From the NCBI GenBank assembly GCA_029959085.1, contig JARWIR010000027.1:8618001-8682000 (forward strand): 64,000 nucleotides of DNA, in the 5' to 3' direction. How positions within the stretch are numbered: the first letter of the stretch is position 1; every line of letters starts with the position of its first letter. The translations under genes were made by a program, and so were the position numbers. Shown piece after piece: positions 33,018 through 44,520 of this stretch. The stretch comes from Nemophila menziesii (taxonomy: Eukaryota; Streptophyta; Magnoliopsida; Boraginales; Hydrophyllaceae). A model generated the notes under the pieces. The model worked only from the letters and a program-made list of their open reading frames with translations. It was not told the origin of the DNA and did no database searches.

Positions 33018-34865
33018 TTAAGGCTTGCGTACATAACCTCCCCAATAACGGGTTAGGTCGTGCTCATCTACTATCCGAAGTTTGTGACCCTTCTTAGCTT
33101 GTATCTCAATCCGTTTTGACGAAATAACTCTCGTAACTACAAACGGACCCATCCACGAATCCTTGAATCCCCGTGGTCTATTCTCTTGTTTGGGGGCTTT
33201 CCATGCAACCATGTCACCAACCCCAAACTCACTTTTGATTCTCTTTTTCACGGGTTGACTGTGGACTTTCTTTTTAATTTCTTTTGTCACAACTCGGAGT
33301 GTCGGGGCTTCTATACGTGATTCCTCATGCTTTTCATCCACCAAGTGGAATGTTTTAGATTCTTTTCCCACTCGGAAAGTCACGGTTCCCCTAGGAATAT
33401 CAATTATGCTGTGACTTGTCGCCAAGAATGGGCGTCCAAGTATCAATGGAACATGTTGACCTGCAATGCTATCAAGGATAACAAAATCTGTAGGTATAGT
33501 TAAAGTACCTACTTGGACAAGCACGTCTTCAATGACTCCCCATGGCTTTATCGTTGAATTATCTAGGAGCAGCAAATCAATATCTTTTCTGTTGGCATCT
33601 CCCATGCCTAACTTTTCGAACAAACTCTTGGGCATGATATTCCTTCCTGAGCCCAAGTCACACATCGCTTTCGCTTTGAAATTTCCACCTATATTAATTT
33701 GGAGATATAAAGCTCCAAATTCTTGCATCTTTTGTGGTAATTTCTTTGGAATGGTCGTCAAGCTTTCTTTAGTACGGTTCCTATTCTCAATCTCAACTTC
33801 TACACTATCACTCTTTTTAGACAGATCTTCCTTGCAGACTATCGGTGGTGTAGGCTCTTTATATGCGATTACGTCCTCTATGCATATCGTGCTTTGTTCT
33901 TCTAGCTCATTAAGTGGAACTTGTGATGATTCCACTTCCTCCTCTTCTTGAAGGCTGAACTCTTCAACAACATCGAACCAAACATCGCTATCGATTTCAA
34001 TGGCATCATCATCAATTTGTTTACCTAGGCCAGTTTGCATGTATGGGACGTCGAGTATAGGAACAATGATTTCTTCTGGGCTTGACGTTTTAGTTTTAGT
34101 ATCACCACTAGGATAAGTAATTCTTTGTAGATGAAGTGGTGATAGTAACGGATGTGCAGGTGGTGGTTCCACCTTACTTCCTTCTTTTTGCACCTCTTGT
34201 GCGGTTGTCTCTTCTTTATTGGTTTCTTTTTCTTCTTCCACAAACTTGAATTCTGGTTCAACCTCCTTTGTAATTTGATCTTTAACAATTACTTCTTCTA
34301 AGCTAAGCTTGGTTGGTTCTTCTACGGTTGAAATTTCGAACCCAACATTGCTATAACCCAGTTTCTTATGTAATTCTTGTTGTAACTGTTGATTGATCGT
34401 AGTGAGGTCCGTTAATCTTTGCTTCATTGCTTGATATTTTTGGTGCATCGAACGTATTAAGGTTGTATTAGCTTCTATCTTTGCCGCGTGTTGCTCTTCC
34501 ATGTTTTCCAAATAACTTATACTTTCAAAAACTTGATGAGACGGAAGAGCTTGTCGAACCTGTTCTTCTATGATACTTCCGATTAACGGTGGAAACTCTT
34601 GTTGGAATTTTAGAGAAGCTTTGGTCACTTGACTGACTTGTGTCTCCAGGGTTTCCACTTTTTCAACTAGCTCCTTGGATGTTTTATTGTTGAGCTGCAT
34701 AAAATTTTGAACCAGAATCAATAATTTATCCATCATTTCTGTTGTAGCTTCATTTTGTGGATTATGCATGGGTTGTGGTGGAGCTTGTAATTGATAGCTC
34801 GAACCTTCTTGATAAAATTTTTGACTTCGGGCCCCATGCATATTTTGTGCGTAATAATTCTCCAT
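33018..34865 (-). CDS. Intact coiled-coil/protease/integrase-tail fusion ORF of element B
   Basis: 615 codons, starting 106 bases after the PBS. Residues about 40-175 are Gln/Glu/Lys/Leu-rich and look like coiled coil; they correspond to the region after the gag zinc knuckle in A1. There is no gag core and no knuckle. Residues about 180-380 are acidic linker. The aspartic protease follows (AMCDLGSGRNIMPKSLFEKLG, then VPLILGRPFLATSHSIIDI). Residues about 540-615 are an integrase C-terminal-like tail (EFGVGDMVAWKAPKQ, SWMGPFVVTRV, RYWGGYVRKP). The tail is close in pattern to [11 protein letters not shown] in the A1 integrase. RT, RNase H and the integrase core are missing. The frame has no lesion. 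Role unknown: a structural or processing protein, or a cis signal that happens to be coding. Confidence 0.88.
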   Translation of the reverse strand: MENYYAQNMHGARSQKFYQEGSSYQLQAPPQPMHNPQNEATTEMMDKLLILVQNFMQLNNKTSKELVEKVETLETQVSQVTKASLKFQQEFPPLIGSIIEEQVRQALPSHQVFESISYLENMEEQHAAKIEANTTLIRSMHQKYQAMKQRLTDLTTINQQLQQELHKKLGYSNVGFEISTVEEPTKLSLEEVIVKDQITKEVEPEFKFVEEEKETNKEETTAQEVQKEGSKVEPPPAHPLLSPLHLQRITYPSGDTKTKTSSPEEIIVPILDVPYMQTGLGKQIDDDAIEIDSDVWFDVVEEFSLQEEEEVESSQVPLNELEEQSTICIEDVIAYKEPTPPIVCKEDLSKKSDSVEVEIENRNRTKESLTTIPKKLPQKMQEFGALYLQINIGGNFKAKAMCDLGSGRNIMPKSLFEKLGMGDANRKDIDLLLLDNSTIKPWGVIEDVLVQVGTLTIPTDFVILDSIAGQHVPLILGRPFLATSHSIIDIPRGTVTFRVGKESKTFHLVDEKHEESRIEAPTLRVVTKEIKKKVHSQPVKKRIKSEFGVGDMVAWKAPKQENRPRGFKDSWMGPFVVTRVISSKRIEIQAKKGHKLRIVDEHDLTRYWGGYVRKP

Positions 34866-34970
34866 ACCTAGTAAACCTGAGAAGAGACTAAAAAGAAAAC
34901 GCGTAAAACTGAAAACAAATAAAAACTTCTACACTAAATAAACACCAAATGGATTTAACTTAAAGATAAA

Positions 34971-34988
34971 TCCCCGGCAGCGGCGCCA
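34971..34988 (-). promoter_or_regulatory. Primer binding site of B
   Basis: Sense TGGCGCCGCTGCCGGGGA, identical to A1, six bases after the 5' LTR. Confidence 0.9.
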
Positions 34989-34994
34989 AAAACT

Positions 34995-36419
34995 TGGTGG
35001 GGGCAAAGGTGTGATAAAATAATAGATAAATAAATATAATAATAAAGAGTCACACACCCTTGAGAACCACGGAACTCACTGCAAGTATCACAGATCGTAT
35101 GCAAGTTTTAATGATAAGTCAAGTTCGTTCGCAGGGATTGTATCCGTTAGATCAATTTATGTTTAACAAGCGTAGATGAATTTAGATGTTTGAATAAAAT
35201 ATGAAAAGGTAAATAACTATCTAATGCAAATAAATAAATAAAACAAATAAACAAAACAAATAACTAAATATGAAAGTAAGTCAAATAGATTAGGATTACT
35301 ACGTCTATTACTAAATTGTTATTCTAACCTGTCACATTAAGCATTATATATTAACCAGGATTGCAAATCAAACCTTAGTGGCTATCTAGTCACACTAGAC
35401 GATTATGTGGTGTGTCAATAACTAAGAATAATCCTAAGATTGATCAGATCTAGGAAATAGGTCAAAACACATAATACAATATACGCCAAGCTTAACCAAT
35501 TAAAATAACAAATAGTATTTAAAGATCAAAATAATAATCCAACAATTCAAAGTAAAACTTACAGAATAAAAGCTTAGAAATATGGTTGAGAATAGATCTA
35601 TAGCTAATTACTCTAAATATAGAGAAGGTGAGATGTAGAAGATGGGTTGTCAGGCTCCAATCTTCTTCTTCTTGTCTTCTTCTATAGGTCAACTTGCTTC
35701 TTGGATGAATAGCTTGATTCTAAGGATGAATATTTAACTAAAGGACTAAGCTATTGTTTAAAACTAAGAAAATATAAGTAAAGACTAAGCCTATACTTTA
35801 CAACTGAGAAAGGACATGTTTACAATGATAAGAGGGTGTATTTATAGGTGTCTTGGAAGCCCTAATTCGTTTTCTTGAAGGAGAAGTAAGTAGTGGACTC
35901 CAAGCCCAACTCAAATTCGTAACCCTAAAAACATGAAATCAGGTCCGATCTTCTTTTGGCTCTAACAGCTTTAATACTCATCCGTTTGACGCGTATGAGT
36001 ACACCAAATTGATCGTCTCGGAAAGCTCTTCAACTTTGCTCTTGACCGTTTCTCCAAATTCCACACCGTTCTTGAGATATAAGCTGATTTGTGGTCGTAG
36101 GTGCAGAAATTCAGGATTAAGGCAGGTTTTCCTTTTCCATGTTTTTAGCTTTTATTTCTTTATCTCCAATTACCATGTCTATCTCTTTCCATAAGTTGTA
36201 GTCTTGACTTGGAATCTAATTAATCTCCATAATTATCTTTAAAGCTTCACACTAAATAAATAATTAAACCCAATATGCTCTAAAAATATTATTTTACTAA
36301 ATCAAGACTCAAAATAGGAAAGTGTAGCATTTCTCAAGAAAATCGACTATAATGACTTCTAAATCACTAAAAATGATGTCTCATCCTAATATAAATCTAT
36401 CACAAATGAGGAGACATCA
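34995..36419 (-). repeat. 5' LTR of B (type II)
   Basis: 1425 bp, paired with 28409-29834. The differences I count are six substitutions and one 1-bp indel. TATA box (sense TATAAATA) at 35839-35846. Followed by the right GTATG target duplication at 36420-36424. Confidence 0.95.
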
Positions 36420-36442
36420 GTATGCTAATCACTTCATGAACC

Positions 36443-37970
36443 TGATGTCTCCCTTTTTGTTCTAATTGTATACCCTTAGGAGACATCTTTTTAGGTGAAT
36501 AATTGACTAATGTGATAGACTTTTAGTATTATTTCGTTATATTTCATTTTCTCTCCTTGGATTTTATTATATTTCATTTTTAAAGCTTTTGCGCGTTAAA
36601 TGGTTTGTTTTTAGTGCAAAGTTGTAGGTCCATGGATGCTTGGTAGCACCAATACAAGGAGAGGAATCGAGAATTAGATCGAGTAGAGAAGTCAAATGCA
36701 AGAAAAGATATCCCGAAGAGTTGACTAGGAAAGGTGCAAATCTGGAAGGCTGATATTAATTTCTGATTTTGAGCGACTTAAACATGGATTCAGCCTTTCG
36801 GTCGTGAAATAGAGATTATTCTTTATTGAGTTAGGACGATTTAGCAACTGGAATGGGTCAATTTGGAGTTGATTTGAGGAAGTTACAGTCGTTTTACTAA
36901 GGGTTGCACATCAGTTACAGGATTTCAATTAAAATATTGGATTTGGGCTTTTTAATATTTGACCTATTTTCTTTAGTAATAGCCCAAGTACGATTTGCTT
37001 CTTATAAATAGGCCTTTACACTTTTATTTTACACAAAAAAAATATTAGACAATTCATTCTACGCTTAAATTCAAGAGCAAAAGTCAAGAGCAGAAGGTAG
37101 AAGAAGGAGCTAAAGGTGAAAATTGTTCATTCTTCCACCTGATGCCTCAGTTAGATTCTTTGTTTTTATTTTGTAATCTGAGACAATGAATTCTTTTTAT
37201 TTTAATTTAGTTTTTCTTTCCGTTATGAACTAATTCCCTTTGTACTTGAGAATCTCATATTGGATAGAACCCTAACTTGATTAATTAATGTTTATCTAAT
37301 TTGGGATTTAGTGATTTAAATTGAATTCGTTATTTTCTGTTGGCTTTTACTTTATTCTTCATTATTATCTTTGAAGTCAAGAACCAAGGGTAATTTTCCG
37401 TATTTAGGCTATTATTATAGTGGCGTAATGATCACCTTGACGGGGGGCTTAAATACAGACCTAGGTAATTGTCGTTGGTGCCAATGACCTTGACAGACTT
37501 GACTAACCAATAGCCAATGAGGTAAGAAACTTAACCGTTCGAAAGTAGTTGTAATCGCCCTGACGGGGTTTATAATACCGTAGGAGAGCTCCTAAGTCCC
37601 CACTGACGGGGGTTAGGAGACGTTAGAATCCCGAATAGCACAAATATAACAAATTCAGCGTGACTCAAGTAGTACTTATCATCTTGCGTCTAGCTTATTT
37701 ATTCACTTTATTTTCATTTCAGTTAAATTAATTTAGTCTTAATTTATTTTATTTTCACTTTAGTCCTTAAACAAAAACCAAATAAACTTTATATCTTTTA
37801 TTTTTTTCGTACTTGCAATTATTCTACTAATTGATTCACACTTGAGTAACACCTATTCCGTCCTTGAAAATGAATCCGATTTATCGGTTTATTACTTGGA
37901 CAACTGTACAGTTGAGGTCTGTGAGTCCTCAAATTTATCGCATTGTTTTATAACACACAAGGACCCACCA
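36443..37970 (+). repeat. 5' LTR of E (type I)
   Basis: Starts TGATGTCTCCC, ends GGACCCACCA, 1528 bp. TATA box TATAAATA at 37003-37010. Contains CCTGACGGGG-type words as in A1, D and G. Confidence 0.9.
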
Positions 37971-37975
37971 ATTTT

Positions 37976-37993
37976 TAGTGCTGGTGCTGGGGA
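37976..37993 (+). promoter_or_regulatory. Degenerate primer binding site of E
   Basis: TAGTGCTGGTGCTGGGGA differs from the A1/B site at five positions, four of them C to T or G to A. Confidence 0.75.
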
Positions 37994-38101
37994 CGGTAGC
38001 ATGTGACCCCAGTGTTAATCCTTTAGTGTTTAATTGCATTTTTATTTTTAGTTTTACGTTTGCGTTTGTTCTTCTTTTCTCAGGTTTTACAGGTTTGGCG
38101 T

Positions 38102-39546
38102 ATGCTCTCAAATATTGAGAGGTTAGTCAGACTTGCAAACAAAAGGAAGAAAGAAGAAAAAGAAGCCAGAGAAAGAGAAGAGAGTTTAGATAAAGAAGCA
38201 ATGGCTCTTGAAGAATATCATGAACCTAGAGTGGTGGAAAATCCTCCTCCACCTGGACAACAAGCTCAACCTCCCGCTAACAATGATCCATGGTTTATAA
38301 ATGGCCCTGAACAAGCTCCATATCGCGCTCCTGCTCTTGGGATTGGTCCATCAGATATTAATTTCGCGAGATACAAACCTGATCCTGGTATGTTATTTCA
38401 ATTCCATAATTATGGAAATTTTCGAGTAGCGCCTGGGGAAGATCCAATTCGTGCAATACAGAAATTCATGCAGATATGCGATTCATATATAATGAAAGGT
38501 GTGACCAGAGAACAGATGTACTATGCAAATTTTTATTTTTTGTGATAGACGCAGCTAGTGAGTGGCATGATTCGCAATAACAATGATTGATTAATAATTG
38601 GGATGAACTGCAAACTGCATTTTTCGACAGATACTACCCAACCAACATGAGATTGAATGCACAGATTGCTCTAACTTCCTTTGAGCAAGAACAAGAAGAA
38701 ACTTTGGGTAGAAGTTGTACAAGATTCCAGTTGTGCTTGAGAAGAGTCCCCGATCATGGCCTCACAGAACCACAACAAATGAAAATATTCTATAAAGGCC
38801 TTGATGGACAATCAAGAATTAAACCTGGTTTATGGTGGTGGATTTTTACAGGTACAACCAGTTCACGCTAAAGTTATTTTGGATAGAATAGTAAAGAATG
38901 AGATGGGTTGGAACACTGTGAGAACAACTATATGAGGTGGAGTTTATAGAGAGAGTAGTGCTGGAATCGATGAAAACTTCTCTTCGTTAGAGAATAAATT
39001 GAATAATACATTAGAGCAGCAATTGAAACAGCTTACCTTAGCTGTTTAAGAAGGTTTTTCAGGTAAAAGAGCAGATGTTAATGTTACACAAGAGATGTAT
39101 GGTGTTCTAATTGTGGTGTACAAGATCATGATTGGGAGAATTTTTAAAGCAATCTGGAAGCCATAATGTTTGGTTCCAACCGAGGGAATTATAATTCAGG
39201 TTGTCAAGGTTATCAACCAAATAGAAACCATCCAGGTTTCAAATATTCAAATCCAAATGGGGCCGCTAATCCGACTTATGCATATCAGCCACGTCCCCAA
39301 GGTAACAACTATCAATTAAGAACACAAAATAACTACCAAGGGGTACAAGGTTATGGAAATCAAGCTCAGAGACAACCTCCTCAAGAAACCTATAATGATA
39401 CTATGAATTAGAGAGATTTACCTGCTCAAACTCAAGAAGGTGCGGTAGATATTCATACAACTTTAGAAAAATTGATCGCCCTTCAAACAAAAGCATGTCA
39501 AGATCAACAATCTTCTGCCGCAACTATTAAACTGTTAGAAAATTAA
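38102..39546 (+). pseudogene. gag: gag of E, broken
   Basis: ATG at 38102 (MLSNIERLVRLANKR) matches the A1 gag after its first 18 or so codons. The gag core (FFDRYYPTNMRL, LRRVPDHGLTEPQQM), a partial zinc knuckle region near 39100-39150, and an Asn/Gln/Pro-rich tail (NRNHPGFKYSNP) are present. Stops lie near 38543 and elsewhere and at least two shifts occur. The last stop, TAA 39544-39546, is followed directly by ATG, as in A1. Confidence 0.85.
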
Positions 39547-42500
39547 ATGGCTCATATGGCAAAACAGTTACAACAGAGTCCACAAGGGAAACTCCCTAGT
39601 GACAATGAAAATCCAAGACAAAAAGAAGATTGTAATGCTATAGTGCTTAGAAGTGGTAAGAAGCTTCCCCCACCTCCTTTTCCTGTTATGAAAGAAAAAG
39701 AGACAACCATAAAAGAAAAACCGACAGAGGATGTGGTGGAAAAATATGGTGAACTTGAAGTAGTGGAAGTTGAGAAGATTCTGGAAATTCCTAAGGAGAA
39801 AGATGTTGTAGAAACCCATCCTCATCCACCTTTTCCCTCAAGAGTTCAGAAGAAAGGAGATATGGCTGACTATCAGAGATTTTTAAATGTAGTGAGAGGT
39901 CTTAACATTAACATACAGTTCTTAGATGTTATTAAAGATGTACCAAAGTATGTGAAGTTCTTGAAGAGATCCCTCACCAATAAAAGGTCGTATTGTGATA
40001 ATGAGATGATAGGTTGCCTGAAGAGTGTAGTGCAATCTGTTAGAGTAAGTTGCCACCTAAGTTGCTTGATCCTGGTAGTTTTACGATTCCAATTTCTATT
40101 GGTCATGAGTGGCAAGGAAAATCTTTATGCAATTTGGGTGCGAGTATTAATCTTATGCCCAAATCAATTTTTGAGAAGTTAAAGATAGGTAATGCAAGAT
40201 CGACCTCTATGGTCTTGCAAATGACTGACAGATCCCTCGCACATCCTGAGGGACGAACAGGAGATGTCCTCTTCAAGGCATGTACTTTAATTTTTCCCGT
40301 TGATTTTGTTATTCTTGAATACGACGCGGATAGGAATGTCCCCATCATTTTGCGATGACCATTCCTAGCCATGGGCGTACTTTGATTGATGTAGAAAACG
40401 GAGAATTAAATATGCGAATCCAAGACGAGGAGGTAAAGTTCAATGTGTTTAAGGCAATGAGGTTTCCAGATTCCCAGGGAGATTGTTTCCGAATGGATGT
40501 AGTAGAAGATGTCATGCATGAGGTATTTGATTGTTTTAATTATGATGATGTCTTGCAGGCTTCCTTAACACTTGACTTACCTGAGATGATGGAAGAGCTT
40601 GCTGAAACAGTGGCAGCTCTTAATTCCTAGAATCCAAAGTATAGGCGTCCTGCCTATGAGCCTGTAACAGACCCAGGGGAGATAATAACTAAAAAGAAAC
40701 CATCCATTGAATCTCCTCCGCAGTTGGAAGAAAACCTACCAGCACACTTGAGGTATGCGTATTTAGGACTAATGACACTCTACCTGTTATTGTTTCAGCT
40801 ACTTTAAAAGGTCCTCAAGAAGATAAACTGTTGCGTGTACTAAGAGCTAATAAAGAGGAGATTGGTTGGACTATTGTTGACATCAAATGTATTAGTCCTT
40901 CCTATTTCCAACACAAAATTATTCTGGATGATGATAGTGCACGCTCAGTTGAAGGCCAAAGGAGATTGATGCCAGCTATGATATAAGTGGTGAAGAAAGA
41001 AGTTTTTAAGTTACTAGATGCGAGAATCATTTACCCCATAGCTAGTAGTGAATGGGTGAGTCCGGTTCAATGCGTGCCAAAGAAGGGTGGTATCACTATT
41101 GTCCTAAATGCTCAGAATGAAGAAATTCCATCGAGAACCTTTCTTGGTTGGAGAGTGTGTATGAATTATTGTAATTTGAACAAGGCCATCAAAAAAGATG
41201 ACTTCCCTCTTCCTTTCACAGATCACATGTTAGATAAATTGGCTGGTAGGGAATATTATTTCTTTTTGGATGGGTATTCAGAATATAACCAGATTTATGT
41301 AGATCCGAAAGTCCAACACAAAACCAGCTTTACATGTCCTTTTGGTACCTTTGCCTTTCGAAGGATGCCTTTTGGATTACGTAATGCACCTGCTACTTTT
41401 CAGAGATGTATGCTGGCTATTTTCTAGGACATGATCGATAACTTCCTTGAGGTATTTATGGATAAATTTTCAGTGTTTGGTGATAACTTTTATGAGTGTT
41501 TACAGAACTTGGAGAAGGTATTGATTAGACGCAAGGAGACTGATTTGGTTTTGAACTGGAAAAAATGTCACTTTATGGTTCGTGAAGGTATAGTGTTGGG
41601 ACACAAGGTTTCGAGTTCAGGTTTAGAAGTTGATCGTGCTAAGATCGAGGTAATTAAGACTCTTCCTCCTCCGATTTCTGTTAAATGAGTAAGAAGCTTT
41701 TTAGGCTATCATCGTTTCATTAAAGACTTCTCTAAGATCGCAAAGCAATTGTGTAACTTACTCGAGAAGGATGCCAAATTCCTTTTTGATGAAGCTTGCA
41801 TGATGGCATTTCAAGAGATCAAGGAGAAGCTTATTACTGCGCCTATTGTATTACCTCCTGACTGGAAGATTCCGTTTGAACTTATGTGTGATTCTAGTGA
41901 TTTAGCTATGGGTGTTGTGTTGGGTCAAAGAAAAGATAAGGTATTCCATTCTATCTACTATGTAAGCAAGACTTTCACTAGTGCTCAGATTAATTATAAT
42001 GTGACTGAGAGAACTATTAAATGTTGTGTATGCATTTGACAAGTTTCGTTCCTACGTTCTTGGGGCGAAGATTGTCATGGTTACCGATCATTATGAGATT
42101 AAATACCTTATGGAAAATAAAGATGCTAAGCCACGCTTAATCAAATGGGTTTTATTGTTATAAGAGTTTGACTTAGAGATTCGAGATCGAAAGGGTTGTG
42201 ATAATCAAGTTGCAGATCATTTGTCTCGTCTTGAAGGGTCTGAGTCTACTAGTGGGCCTGAGTTGGTTAGAGAAGAGTTTCCTAATAAGAGCTTAATTTT
42301 CATATATGATGGTACTCCTTGGTATGCAGACATCGCGAATTTTATTGTGAGTGGAAATTTTCCTCAAGGGGCCACTTCTCAAGAAAGAAAGAGATTAAGT
42401 AACTGTGCTAAGCAATTCTTTTGGGAGGATCCTTTCCTCTACAAAACATGTAGTGACCAGATGGTGAGAAGATGCATACCTGAGAGAGATGTTTTGTCAG

Positions 42501-43624
42501 TGGTTGAAAGTTGTCATGATTCACCATACAAAGGACACTTCAAAGGTGATCGTACAGCTGCAAAGGTACTACAATCCGTATTTTATTGGCCTACTTTACA
42601 TAAGGATTTTCATGAGTATGTTAAGAAATGTCATAGGTTCCAGTTTACTGGTAACATATCCAAGAGGGATGAGATGCCACGTAATAATGTACTTGAAGTT
42701 GAGATATTTGATGTATGAGGTATTGATATCATGGGTCCTTTTTTACCATCCAATGGAAATCAATACATCATATTAGCTGTCGATAACGTGTCCAAATGGG
42801 TAGAGGTTGTAGCTCTACCAACTAATGATTTGTGAGTAGTGATTACATTTTTAAAGTCACACATCTTCACTAGACATGGTATGCCTAGAGTTATTATCAG
42901 TGATGGAGGCTCTCATTTCGTGAACAAATACTTGAAGACATTTTTAAAGAAGTATGGGGTGAGACATCGTGTATCTACCGCCTATCATCCACAAGCCAAT
43001 GGTCAAGATGAGGTCTCTAATCGAGAGGTCAAATATATCCTAGAGAAGAGTGTTGGACCCACATGAAAGGATTGGTCTATGAAATTAGAGGATTCTTTGT
43101 GTACATATCATACTGCGCTTAAAACACCTATTAATGCATCTCCGTATCGTATGGTTTATGGTAAGGCTTGTCACATGCCTCTTGAACTGGAATTAGGTGC
43201 ATATTGGGCTATAGAGCAGTTGACTTTGGATCCTACTTTACCCGGTGAGTATCATATGATGAAGTTGAATGAACTTGATGATTTTCTGTTACATTCTTAT
43301 GAGAATGCTCAACTTTACAAGGAAAATACAAAGAGATGACATGATAATCGTATTCATGAAAAGAGGTTTGAAGTTGGACAAAAGGTCCTGAAATATAACT
43401 CCAAGTTCAGTAATTATCCGGGTAAGTTGAGATTGAAATGGTCTGGTCCTTACATTGTGACCAAATTTATGCCTCATGGAACCATAGACATTGAACATCC
43501 AATCGAGCACCGCACCTTTATGGTGAATGGTCATCGATTGAAGATTTATTATGGAAGCGAGGATATCAATCGCTAGGAAGATCCACACCCCGAAGAGGTC
43601 ATGTACCTTCTAGAAGCTCCCTAA
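39547..43624 (+). pseudogene. pol: pol of E: protease, RT, RNase H, integrase, broken
   Basis: The order is as in A1. In the protease the catalytic Asp is changed (CNLGASINLMPK). RT shows WVSPVQCVPKKG, FAFRRMPFGLRNAP and a damaged active-site box (VFMDKFSVFG instead of FMDD). RNase H has CDSSD and TDHYE; integrase has [16 protein letters not shown] and [10 protein letters not shown], with a Cys of the zinc finger replaced by Phe (CHRFQ). Many stops replace Trp, Gln or Arg codons, for example TAG for Trp at about 41426. The frame ends with EAP and TAA at 43622. Inactive. Confidence 0.9.
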
Positions 43625-43639
43625 AAGCGAGAGGTAACC

Positions 43640-43656
43640 CGTCGAGCTTAACGACG
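43640..43656 (+). other. Conserved stem-loop after the pol stop (E)
   Basis: CGTCG-AGCTTAA-CGACG, 16 bases past the TAA. Kept although the coding regions around it have decayed. Confidence 0.62.
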
Positions 43657-43866
43657 TTAAACAAAAGCCATTTCAATTGTATAATAGTTTATTTTATTTC
43701 ATGTCTTTTCAATTCGTAGTGTAAGTTAGAGTAATTGTTATTTTTTAGTGTTTATTTTTAAGAAATGAGAAAGGTTTGGTGTATTGATGATTTCAAGAGT
43801 AAAAAGGTCGTGAGTTTGGGGGTAGTTAGGAAGAAAAGAAAGAAAATTTGGTCGCAAAACAGAAGC

Positions 43867-44130
43867 TAACCAGGAAGCCGGTTATCGCTGACCGAGAACC
43901 CGGTGAGAAACCGTTGACCAGCCTCATACACGCAAGGACGTTGCGTCTGACTTCGCGACTGTCGACACTGACCGGGAACCTGGTTAGAAGCTGACCGGGA
44001 ACCCGGTGGCCGCGTTGTAGCTACCCGAACTCTTTGACCTGTGCGGTGGAGACGCAAGGTCAAAGTTGCGTCCAGGTAAAAAAAAGATGGAAATTTGCGT
44101 GACTCAGCGACGCAAACTGGGAACCCGGTT
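43867..44130. repeat. Palindrome-word array of E
   Basis: Repeated ACCGGGAACCCGGT-type words together with GACGCA/TGCGTC words (for example ACGCAAGGACGTTGCGT near 43931). Same words as D, on the opposite window strand. Decayed relative to D. Confidence 0.75.
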
Positions 44131-44469
44131 GAGCAACTGAGAAGCGGTTTTGTGAGGTTTAAACCTAGAATCTTTACCTTCTTTCACAAGACAACCTCCA
44201 TTCCGTTTTCTAGCTCCACCCACCTCAGAAAATCATCATCAAAACACCATAAAATCATCCAGTCTTCTCCTTAAACACCACATAAATACACAATCAACTC
44301 ATAATCCTTCCAAACCACCATAATAATTCAACTTCTATACAAGAATCCTTCTTCATCCAAACCATAAATTGAACCATAAAACCTCTCCAAACACATCAAT
44401 TAATCCTTACCCATATCATCTCTCACATTAATCTTATTCCTTCTATCCTCAAAACATCAAACTTCCAAA

Positions 44470-44480
44470 CTTTTCTCTAG
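44470..44480 (+). promoter_or_regulatory. Conserved splice-acceptor-like motif before ORF3 (E)
   Basis: CTTTTCTCTAG, 40 bases before the ORF3 ATG, as in A1 and D. A second AG (TTTTTCCAG) follows at about 44496. Confidence 0.45.
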
Positions 44481-44520
44481 TTTTTGAATTTTTCCAGTTT
44501 TGATTTTGGGGTGAGTTGCA

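Larger units (their letters stand above)
28409..36419 (-). mobile_element. Element B: complete, recently inserted, RT-less gypsy-type element (type II)
   Basis: 8011 bp, flanked by a perfect GTATG target duplication. Both LTRs, the PBS and the polypurine tract are intact. The only long ORF (33018-34865) encodes a coiled-coil/protease/integrase-tail protein. The other 3.2 kb of internal sequence is non-coding but contains stretches shared with the 3' regions of D and E. The LTRs differ by about six substitutions and one 1-bp indel. B therefore moved recently although it cannot make RT or an integrase core, which implies help in trans. Confidence 0.93.

Noticed and set aside
36438..36442. GAACC as target duplication of E
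   Set aside because: The right flank is ATACC, three of five matching; not good enough to claim.
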